DNA from: CAYSLA01 sp964431685
Lineage (GTDB): Bacteria > Armatimonadota > UBA5829
Assembly: GCA_964431685.1 (NCBI GenBank)
Contig: CAYSLA010000150.1
Location: 1-8,517, forward strand
Direction: 5' to 3'
Length of the DNA stretch: 8,517 bases
The position numbers were made by a program, and so were the translations under genes. The notes under the pieces are model-generated. The model ran no database searches, was not told where the DNA came from, and was given only the letters and a program-made list of their open reading frames with translations. Position 1 is the first letter of the stretch, and every line of letters starts with the position of its first letter. Below, in pieces: positions 1 through 4,861 of the stretch.

Positions 1-24
1 GGGGGCGTTTCACGCTCAAAACGA

Positions 25-100
25 TGGAGGCGACGACCAGAATCGAACTGGTGAATAGCGGTTTTGCAGACCGCCGCCTTAGCCACTTGGCTACGTCGCC
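25..100 (-). tRNA. tRNA-Cys (anticodon GCA)
   Basis: The reverse strand folds as a full cloverleaf. The acceptor stem is GGCGACG/CGTCGCC, the D arm is closed by GCC/GGC, and the anticodon stem GCGGT/ACCGC holds the loop CTGCAAA with anticodon GCA. The T arm is ACCAG-TTCGATT-CTGGT. Discriminator base U73, expected for cysteine tRNAs, is followed by a genome-encoded CCA. It is the last of three co-oriented tRNAs, 14 nt after tRNA-Gly, and is probably cut from one shared precursor. No clear terminator is visible in the 24 bases between it and the window edge. Confidence 0.96.
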
Positions 101-114
101 ACGAATGCCGATAC

Positions 115-189
115 TGGAGCGGGAGACGGGGATCGAACCCGCGATATCCAGCTTGGGAAGCTGGCGTTCTACCACTGAACTACTCCCGC
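115..189 (-). tRNA. tRNA-Gly (anticodon CCC)
   Basis: The reverse strand folds as a cloverleaf. The acceptor stem is GCGGGAG/CTCCCGC, the D arm is GTTC/GAAC, and the anticodon stem CCAGC/GCTGG holds the loop TTCCCAA with anticodon CCC, which reads GGG. The T arm is GCGGG-TTCGATC-CCCGT. U73 and an encoded CCA follow. It is the middle gene of the three-tRNA cluster. The 36-nt spacer before it (190-225) contains a small GCTGC/GCAGC hairpin that may be a processing feature. Confidence 0.96.
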
Positions 190-225
190 TCGCCCTACCT
201 GATGCTGCGTGCAGCCCAAGTACCC

Positions 226-300
226 TGGTGGGCGGTGCGGGATTCGAACCTGCGACCCCTTCGGTGTGAACGAAGTGCTCTCCCACTGAGCCAACCGCCC
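226..300 (-). tRNA. tRNA-Val (anticodon CAC)
   Basis: The reverse strand folds as a cloverleaf. The acceptor stem is GGGCGGT/ACCGCCC, and the anticodon stem CTTCG/CGAAG holds the loop TTCACAC with anticodon CAC, which reads GUG. The T loop is TTCGAAT. A73 is followed by an encoded CCA. It is the promoter-proximal tRNA of the cluster, starting about 10 nt after the predicted transcription start. Confidence 0.96.
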
Positions 301-317
301 GTGCCAGCATTGAACAT

Positions 318-346
318 ATTATACACGATCTGACTAGCGATGTAAA
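318..346 (-). promoter_or_regulatory. Sigma-70 promoter of the tRNA cluster
   Basis: On the reverse strand a -35 box TTTACA (5/6 match, positions 346-341) is followed after exactly 17 bp by a perfect -10 box TATAAT (323-318). This would start transcription near 311, giving a leader of about 10 nt before tRNA-Val. It is the strongest promoter in the window, as expected for stable RNA genes. The tRNAs therefore look transcribed independently of mtaB upstream. Confidence 0.88.
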
Positions 347-413
347 GAGCAGATTGCTGCTGCGGTCACTGCTTCTGGCGTGTGCCTGAGACCCGCGGGA
401 GGCATCGAAGTAT

Positions 414-1730
414 CTACACAACCTCTCCCTCCGCCTCCCCATCCGCTGTGACCCGTGTGATCCGCACATTGACCACCGCCCCCACCAGCGTTGACGGACC
501 GTCGAAGATGGCCTCGATGTAGTTGTCCGTGTAGCCGGTGAGCTTGCCGGAATCTGACCTTCTTCTCTCAACCAGCACCGGAAGGACCTTGCCGACAAAC
601 GACTCGGCGAACCGCACTTGAGACGCCAGCGCGGCTTGGGACAGCACCGTGGCCCGGCGCTTCTTGACCGGTTCCGGGACGTGGCCCGGCATCGATGCCG
701 CGCGCGTACGCTTTCTGGCCGAGAACCGGAAGACGTGCACCCGAGAGAATCCCGCCTGATCGACGGCCCGCAGGGTGTTCTCGAATGCCTCGTCGTCCTC
801 ACCAGGGAAGCCCACAATTATGTCGGTGGTAATCCCGATGTCCGGCACCCACGCGCGGACACTGTCCAGAACCCGCAAGTACTCCGCACGTCCGTAAGGA
901 CGGTTCATCGCGGACAGCACGCGGTCGTCTGCGCTCTGGAGCGGGATGTGCAGGTGACGACAGACCTTTGGGTGGCGCATCGCCTCCAGCAGCGGCTCGT
1001 CGACCTCCCAGGGTTCTATCGAACTCAGCCTGACCCGCTCGATGCCGTCAATTTCGCACACCTCACGAACCAGGCCCGCAAGGCCCCCTTCGCCCGACCT
1101 GTACGAGCCCAGCCTTATGCCGGTGAGCACGATCTCGCGATAGCCGATCTCGGCAAGATATGACAGTTCCTGCAGGACGTCTGGGAGAGGGCGGCTGGTC
1201 ATGACCGGTCTGGCGAAGGGGATTATGCAGTATGAGCAGAAGTTATCGCACCCGTCCTGGACTTTGACGACAGCCCTGGTGCGCGTGCGAGGGGTTGGGG
1301 CTGTGGCGACAGCGGAATGACCTCTCCCCAGCCCTCCCCTACAAGGGGAGGGGGAATTGGAACTCCTCCGTTCGGTAGAAGTGGAGGGGGCAAGTCTGGC
1401 GGTGATTAGGTCGGGGATAGTGTCTTTCTCGTCGTTTGGGACAACTATACAGCCTTCGGCGTTGCGCGTGGCTTCGTCTGGCTCAAGCTGCGCATAGCAG
1501 CCGGTGACGATCACGAACGCATCCGGGTTTGCCCGTCTTGCCCGCCTGACCGCGGCGCGTGACTTGCTATCGGCGATTCCAGTCACACTGCACGTGTTGA
1601 TGACGCAGGCGTCGGACGGCTGGCCAAACGCAACCGTGAGAAACCCGGCAGACTCCAGCACACGCCGGATCGCTGCCGTCTCGTACTGGTTCACCTTGCA
1701 GCCTAACGTGTGGTAGGAGATTGTAGGCAT
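414..1730 (-). CDS. mtaB: tRNA (N6-threonylcarbamoyladenosine(37)-C2)-methylthiotransferase MtaB
   Basis: This is a radical-SAM enzyme that adds a methylthio group to t6A37 of ANN-decoding tRNAs, giving ms2t6A. From the ATG at 1730 the protein is 438 residues. The N-terminal UPF0004 domain carries the MtaB signature TLGCKVN (Cys11), INTCSVTG (Cys47) and VTGCYAQ (Cys78), which bind one iron-sulfur cluster. The radical-SAM cluster motif is GCDNFCSYC (Cys161, Cys165, Cys168). The C-terminal ~65 residues, including GYTDNYIEAIF, form the TRAM tRNA-binding domain. A GTG at 1766 would add 12 residues, but those come from an interspersed repeat, whereas MPTISYHTLGCK matches family N-termini. Residues ~125-138 of the linker between the two domains are encoded by a palindromic repeat. 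The family's usual ARG after the radical-SAM cysteines reads ARP here. It lies 48 bp after rdgB and is probably co-transcribed with it. The family call is secure. Confidence 0.95.
   Translation of the reverse strand: MPTISYHTLGCKVNQYETAAIRRVLESAGFLTVAFGQPSDACVINTCSVTGIADSKSRAAVRRARRANPDAFVIVTGCYAQLEPDEATRNAEGCIVVPNDEKDTIPDLITARLAPSTSTERRSSNSPSPCRGGLGRGHSAVATAPTPRTRTRAVVKVQDGCDNFCSYCIIPFARPVMTSRPLPDVLQELSYLAEIGYREIVLTGIRLGSYRSGEGGLAGLVREVCEIDGIERVRLSSIEPWEVDEPLLEAMRHPKVCRHLHIPLQSADDRVLSAMNRPYGRAEYLRVLDSVRAWVPDIGITTDIIVGFPGEDDEAFENTLRAVDQAGFSRVHVFRFSARKRTRAASMPGHVPEPVKKRRATVLSQAALASQVRFAESFVGKVLPVLVERRRSDSGKLTGYTDNYIEAIFDGPSTLVGAVVNVRITRVTADGEAEGEVV
1317..1358. repeat. Interspersed GC-rich palindrome inside mtaB
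   Basis: A perfect 8-bp inverted repeat CCCTCCCC/GGGGAGGG (1332-1339 and 1345-1352) with a 5-nt loop is flanked by further C/T-rich sequence. It looks like the dispersed CCCTCCCCTACAAGGGGAGG-type elements found between genes in many bacterial genomes; that resemblance is from memory, not a search. Here it is read in frame on the minus strand and encodes the low-complexity peptide NSPSPCRGGLGRGH (about residues 125-138 of MtaB), in the variable linker between the UPF0004 and radical-SAM domains. Confidence 0.7.
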
Positions 1731-1753
1731 TGTGCTCTCATCACGCGCTCCGG

Positions 1754-1785
1754 CCCGGGCAGACACGCCGGCCTGCCCCTACGGG
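1754..1785. repeat. Palindromic repeat at the rdgB/mtaB junction
   Basis: A hairpin with arms GGGCAG (1757-1762) and CTGCCC (1773-1778) is enclosed by further CCC/GGG pairing. It resembles the GTAGGGGCAGGCC-type interspersed repeats of GC-rich genomes. The rdgB stop codon TAG (1781-1779) lies inside it, so the repeat defines the end of RdgB. It also encodes the implausible N-terminal extension of mtaB, which argues for the internal ATG of mtaB. No T-run follows the hairpin, so it is not a convincing terminator. Confidence 0.55.
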
Positions 1786-2396
1786 CGTTGGGGAATAGGC
1801 TGGGTTAGCAGGTCTTTGATCTTGGCAATGGCGCGGCCCCTGTGCGAGATCGGGTTCTTTTCTTCCGGAAGAAGCTCGGCCATGGTCTTGCCCATCTCGG
1901 TCACGTAGAAAATCGGGTCGTATCCGAAGCCGTGCTCACCCGACGGTTGATGCGCTATTACACCCTCCACAGAGCCTTCGCGGGTTTCGCACCGGCCGTC
2001 GGGCCACGCAATCGCCGCCACGCACCGGAAGCGGGCCGTTCGCCGGGCGTCGGGCACGTCCTCGAGCAGGTCCAGAACTCTCGCTATGCGCTTTTCGTCC
2101 GTCTCGGCAAACCTGCTGGAAAGCACGCCGGGAGCGCCATCGAGAGCGTCCACCTCCAAGCCCGAGTCATCCGCCAGGGTAAGCTCCCCTGTGAACGCAG
2201 CGTATTCGACTGCCTTCTTGACGGCGTTCCCGGCAAAAGTAGCGGCGTCCTCCTCAACTTCCGGCGCGTATGGGTAGTCTGAGATGCTCACAACGCGGAA
2301 CGGAAGCCCGGTCATGATCTGACTAAGTTCGCGTGCCTTGCCTGGGTTCTTTGTGGCAATCACGAGCGTGCGGAGGTCGCGCGCAACACTCGACAC
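1779..2396 (-). CDS. rdgB: XTP/dITP diphosphatase (RdgB/HAM1 family)
   Basis: This enzyme hydrolyses non-canonical purine nucleoside triphosphates (XTP, ITP, dITP) to monophosphate and pyrophosphate, keeping deaminated bases out of DNA and RNA. The 205-residue protein has the family landmarks in order: nucleotide-binding IATKNPGKARE (13-23), TFAGNAVKKA (53-62), the catalytic-Asp motif LADDSGLEVDAL (74-85), GFGYDPIF and the C-terminal ISHRGRA. The start is a GTG at 2396-2394 overlapping the rph stop codon by one base (TAGTG). This supports translational coupling, because no good Shine-Dalgarno is visible. An rph-rdgB pair is also found in Bacillus subtilis (rph-ysnA). The stop lies inside a palindromic repeat, so the last residues may differ from relatives. 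Confidence 0.96.
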   Translation of the reverse strand: MSSVARDLRTLVIATKNPGKARELSQIMTGLPFRVVSISDYPYAPEVEEDAATFAGNAVKKAVEYAAFTGELTLADDSGLEVDALDGAPGVLSSRFAETDEKRIARVLDLLEDVPDARRTARFRCVAAIAWPDGRCETREGSVEGVIAHQPSGEHGFGYDPIFYVTEMGKTMAELLPEEKNPISHRGRAIAKIKDLLTQPIPQRP

Positions 2397-3121
2397 TAGA
2401 GCACACCGTCCAGGGAAGCCTTGACCACCTTCACGACCTCATCCACGCCCTTTGAGGCAAGGTCCATGAGGTTGTTAAACCGGTTGCGGGTGAACGGAGC
2501 GTGCTCAGCAGTGGTCTGGACTTCCACTATCCGGCCCGCGGCGGTCATAACCACATTCATGTCCACCTGCGCATTGGAGTCCTCGTGGTAGTTCAGGTCC
2601 AGGAGCTCCTCGCCCATCACTACTCCCAAGCTTATCGCGCCTATGACGTCAGAGAACGGCAGTTTCTTGACGATCCCGTCCTTCTTGAGGACGTTACACG
2701 CGTCGACAAACGCAACGAACGCGCCGGTGACAGACGCGGTCCGGGTGCCGCCGTCGGCCTGCAGAACATCACAATCGAGCCAGATGGTCCGCTCCCCGAT
2801 TGCGTTGAGATCCGCCACCGCCCTGATGGACCGGCCAACCAGCCTCTGTATCTCCTGGCTCCGACCGTTGACCTGACCCTTGCTTGAATCGCGTTGGGTG
2901 CGGGTCTCACACGACCGCGGCAGCATTCCGTACTCGGCGGTCACCCAACCCTTGCCTGAGTTTTTCAGAAATGGCGGGACCTTGTCCTCGATTGAGGCGC
3001 TGCAGATGACCTTGGTCTCGCCAATCTCTATCAGGCAACTGCCCTCGGCATATTTCATGAACTCGCGAGTTATCTTCAGCGGTCGAATCTGGTCGACTCC
3101 ACGTCCGTCAAGACGCAGCAT
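2396..3121 (-). CDS. rph: Ribonuclease PH
   Basis: This is a phosphate-dependent 3'-to-5' exoribonuclease that trims tRNA 3' ends and helps degrade structured RNA; family members form a hexamer. The 241-residue protein shows the N-terminal LDGRGVDQIRPLKI. RxxxR-type phosphate/RNA contacts lie in the stretch from RSCETRTQRD to NGRSQEIQRLVGRSIR, with Arg87 in the position of the conserved family arginine. It also has ADGGTRTASVTGA (122-134) and the catalytic carboxylates of LDLNYHEDSNAQVDMN (Asp181, Asp187). I chose the ATG at 3121 because a purine-rich GGGGGGA lies about 8 nt upstream; the GTG at 3127 is too close to it. The start overlaps the end of murI by 14 bp and the stop overlaps rdgB by one base. 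All three tRNAs in this window already encode CCA, so trimming must stop at that end. Confidence 0.97.
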   Translation of the reverse strand: MLRLDGRGVDQIRPLKITREFMKYAEGSCLIEIGETKVICSASIEDKVPPFLKNSGKGWVTAEYGMLPRSCETRTQRDSSKGQVNGRSQEIQRLVGRSIRAVADLNAIGERTIWLDCDVLQADGGTRTASVTGAFVAFVDACNVLKKDGIVKKLPFSDVIGAISLGVVMGEELLDLNYHEDSNAQVDMNVVMTAAGRIVEVQTTAEHAPFTRNRFNNLMDLASKGVDEVVKVVKASLDGVL

Positions 3122-3968
3122 AAGCACTTCCCCCCGTTCTCACGTCTTCGGACGCACAAAACAAATCCCTGCCCCACAGCAGGCTCTCGATCTTCTCGAT
3201 TTTCTGCCCAAGAAACGCCTCAGCCAGCTCAGCGAAATCCTCCGTCTCGCCGGTCGCACAGAAGCGACCAGCCACGTCGCCAGCCGCATCTTGCTGGGTC
3301 CCGACTATCTCCAGCACCGCCTTCGCCGTCTCCACCGCCGGATCGATGATCGCGACACCATCCCCCGCAGCATGCCTGATGGCCCTCATCAGGAATGGAT
3401 AGTGAGTGCAACCCAATATGATGGTTCGACATCCACGGTCAAGCAGCGGCGCAACGCACGTCATCACCGCGGCTTCCGCTTCCTCGCTGTCGGCCTTGCC
3501 CGACTCGACCAGAGGCACGAACTTGGGGCACGCCTGCTGATATACGTCCACACTGAGGTCGATTCGTTTGATCACGTCAACATAGGCGCCGCTGCGCACC
3601 GTGCCGGTGGTAGCCAACACGCCTATCGGCGCTCCCCCGCTCGCTCGCACCGCGGCCTGGGATCCCGGCTCGATCACGCCCAGAATCGGCACATCATCGT
3701 AGGCTTCACGCGCAGACTCCAGAGCGATCGCGCTCGACATATTGCACGCCATGACCACGACTCCCGCGCCGTCCTCTATCAACCGTCTGGTCAAACCCAG
3801 TGCAAATGAACGCACCTCCGGGAGCGGCCTTTCACCGTACGGCACGTGCACGTTGTCACCGATGTAGAGTACCGGGCGTCCCGGCATAAGACGCATCACC
3901 TCACGGGCCACGCTCAGCCCGCCAAGTCCCGAATCAAATAATCCAACAGGTCCAATTATCGGTCGCAT
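3108..3968 (-). CDS. murI: Glutamate racemase
   Basis: This enzyme interconverts L- and D-glutamate, supplying D-Glu for peptidoglycan precursors. The 286-residue protein from the ATG at 3968 has VGLFDSGLGGLSVARE (8-23), the substrate loop GDNVHVPYGERP (37-48), first catalytic Cys75 in MACNMSSAIAL, and second catalytic Cys187 with His189 in LGCTHYPF. Two family positions differ from what I remember as usual: GDN instead of GDT, and CNM instead of CNT after the first cysteine. Both catalytic cysteines are intact, so I expect activity. The start is uncertain. The ATGs at 3968 and 3977 both lie in a 9-bp tandem repeat, and the frame stays open to 4034 through repeat-derived sequence with no Shine-Dalgarno. 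It overlaps rph by 14 bp. Placement beside gerM and rph matches the racE/gerM/rph cluster of B. subtilis. Confidence 0.94.
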   Translation of the reverse strand: MRPIIGPVGLFDSGLGGLSVAREVMRLMPGRPVLYIGDNVHVPYGERPLPEVRSFALGLTRRLIEDGAGVVVMACNMSSAIALESAREAYDDVPILGVIEPGSQAAVRASGGAPIGVLATTGTVRSGAYVDVIKRIDLSVDVYQQACPKFVPLVESGKADSEEAEAAVMTCVAPLLDRGCRTIILGCTHYPFLMRAIRHAAGDGVAIIDPAVETAKAVLEIVGTQQDAAGDVAGRFCATGETEDFAELAEAFLGQKIEKIESLLWGRDLFCASEDVRTGGSAYAAS

Positions 3969-3989
3969 CCGTCGCATCCGTCCTATCCG
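3963..3989. repeat. 9-bp tandem repeat forming the murI start region
   Basis: Three units of 9 bp read on the plus strand: TCGCATCCG, TCGCATCCG and TCCTATCCG. On the coding strand these are CGGATAGGA, CGGATGCGA and CGGATGCGA. The first unit supplies the only Shine-Dalgarno-like AGGA, and the other two each supply an in-frame ATG (3977 and 3968). Adding or losing one unit would therefore keep the reading frame while shifting the spacing between the ribosome binding site and the start. Confidence 0.8.
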
Positions 3990-4044
3990 TACCATTGGCG
4001 GCTTCGGGGCATGCGCCCGCGAAGCATAGGGCATGGTTACTTTG
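3972..4044. repeat. Direct repeat, copy 1 (palindrome-containing), upstream of murI
   Basis: This copy matches 4058-4130 at an offset of 86 bp, with about 45 bases in the middle nearly identical. Its core at 4001-4025 is an imperfect palindrome with arms GCTTCG/CGAAGC, then GGGC/GCCC, and the loop ATGC. It fills the 5' extension of the murI frame. A TTACTTT tail matches the sequence at the end of the gerMN gene in copy 2. No T-run makes it a terminator, so it looks like a REP-like element. Confidence 0.82.
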
Positions 4045-4057
4045 GTTCAATCACCGA

Positions 4058-4130
4058 TCACATCCGCCGCATCCGTGCCATTGGCGGCTTCGGGGCATGC
4101 GCCCGCGAAGCATAGGTCACCGTTACTTTA
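4058..4130. repeat. Direct repeat, copy 2, overlapping the gerMN stop codon
   Basis: Second copy of the 72-bp element, with its palindrome core at 4087-4111. It contains the stop codon and last codons of the GerMN gene (TAA at 4125-4123). At its other end, on the minus strand, it carries a degenerate copy of the murI start region. That copy reads ATG CGG CGG ATG TGA (4072-4058), a four-codon reading frame whose peptide MRRM equals the start of the frame at 3977. This fits an 86-bp-period duplication of the gerMN/murI junction followed by divergence. Confidence 0.8.
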
Positions 4131-4716
4131 GCAGCGTGGAGTCCGGCCTGATCGGGTCAGTCAGCTCGAAATGCCCGCCCAACGAATCCACGGGCTGGTT
4201 CTCGACCAGAATCCGCACCCCGGTTACACGCCCTCCACTATTCTTAACGAGCGTGTGAGCAATTGCGTTTAACGTAATCGCCTCCTGCTCACTGCCGCCA
4301 GAGAAATTCTCAAGGAACTCCTTGCTAAGATTGACGACGGCAACGCCACCCTCGACCTTGACCGGACCGAGCGCTTTTGTCCCCTTGGGAACGGTGTTAG
4401 CGGCGATCCCGGTCTCACTGGTGGTCGCGAGCAGAGCCGCCAGAGCCGTATCCAGTATATCACCTTTTGCCTCTACGGTTCTAGTCGCCTCCGACAGACG
4501 AACGCCCGAACCGGACTGCTCCGGCAGGTAGACGGTGATTTCCTGCCTCGGCGCAGGCTTACCCGGTATGGGTCTGATGTCCACATGCCCCGGCTTGCTC
4601 GAACTGGGTTTGCCATTGCGCGCAACAAGCAAATAGGTCACGCACGCCGCTACCACAACTACCGCAATCGCAATCAGAAGCTGTTTCCAGAGCCTTGAAC
4701 CAGGTCTTGCCGACAT
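4123..4716 (-). CDS. GerMN-domain envelope protein (GerM-like)
   Basis: The 197-residue protein has a short basic N-terminus, one hydrophobic segment (about residues 13-32), a Pro/Lys/Ser-rich linker (33-60) and a C-terminal GerMN-type domain. That domain includes EITVYLP, GVAVVNLSKEFLENF, EQEAITLNAIAHTLV and VTGVRILVENQPV. In B. subtilis GerM is a lipoprotein needed for sporulation and germination, but GerMN domains also occur in non-spore-formers, so the role here is open. The sequence VVAAC (Cys25) could be a lipobox. However, the hydrophobic stretch continues past it, so a transmembrane anchor is equally possible. The ATG at 4716 is preceded by a GGGGGA Shine-Dalgarno with 7-nt spacing; the in-frame ATG at 4731 has none. 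It lies between the amidase and murI, with repeat-filled junctions on both sides, and probably acts in the envelope with the amidase. Confidence 0.87.
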   Translation of the reverse strand: MSARPGSRLWKQLLIAIAVVVVAACVTYLLVARNGKPSSSKPGHVDIRPIPGKPAPRQEITVYLPEQSGSGVRLSEATRTVEAKGDILDTALAALLATTSETGIAANTVPKGTKALGPVKVEGGVAVVNLSKEFLENFSGGSEQEAITLNAIAHTLVKNSGGRVTGVRILVENQPVDSLGGHFELTDPIRPDSTLLK

Positions 4717-4764
4717 GTCATTGTCCCCCATTCAATACAGAGTCGCCATAATGGGCTGTGCTGC

Positions 4765-4861
4765 CACGTGCCCCGAAGCGGTCAATCTGTCGCCCCACAT
4801 TCGCGCCATGCTATGCTTCGCGGGCGTGTGCCCCGAAGCGGTCAGTCTGTCGCGCCACCTT
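4765..4861. repeat. Pair of direct repeats with REP-like palindrome at the amidase/gerMN junction
   Basis: Two ~37-bp copies, 4765-4801 and 4825-4861, share CCCCGAAGCGGTCA then A or G then TCTGTCGC at a 60-bp period. The copy at 4825-4861 contains the amidase stop codon (TGA, 4844-4842) and its last codons; the other is a degraded duplicate downstream of it. The segment 4812-4839 is a third copy, inverted and with two mismatches, of the palindromic core found twice at the gerMN/murI junction. So the same element family occupies two successive gene junctions. Confidence 0.8.

Noticed and set aside
1..24. Terminator after tRNA-Cys
   Set aside because: A small GCGT/ACGC hairpin is followed by a C-run on the minus strand, and the window ends there.
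24..333. Two overlapping plus-strand open frames of 81 and 89 codons
   Set aside because: They run antisense across three tRNA genes and are artefacts.
347..413. Terminator for mtaB
   Set aside because: The AGCAG/CTGCT hairpin near 347-361 is only 5 bp and is followed by CTTTA, not a T-run; it also touches the tRNA promoter. The CCCGCGGG palindrome near 392-399 has no T-run either.
618..1163. 181-codon open frame on the plus strand
   Set aside because: It lies wholly antisense to mtaB, whose motifs are intact, and its translation shows no family features.
2880..3809. 309-codon open frame on the plus strand
   Set aside because: Antisense to rph and murI, both clearly real; a by-product of GC-rich codon use.
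3969..4034. N-terminal extension of MurI to 4034
   Set aside because: The extra 22 residues are encoded by the palindromic repeat, no Shine-Dalgarno precedes 4034, and family members start close to the FDSG motif.
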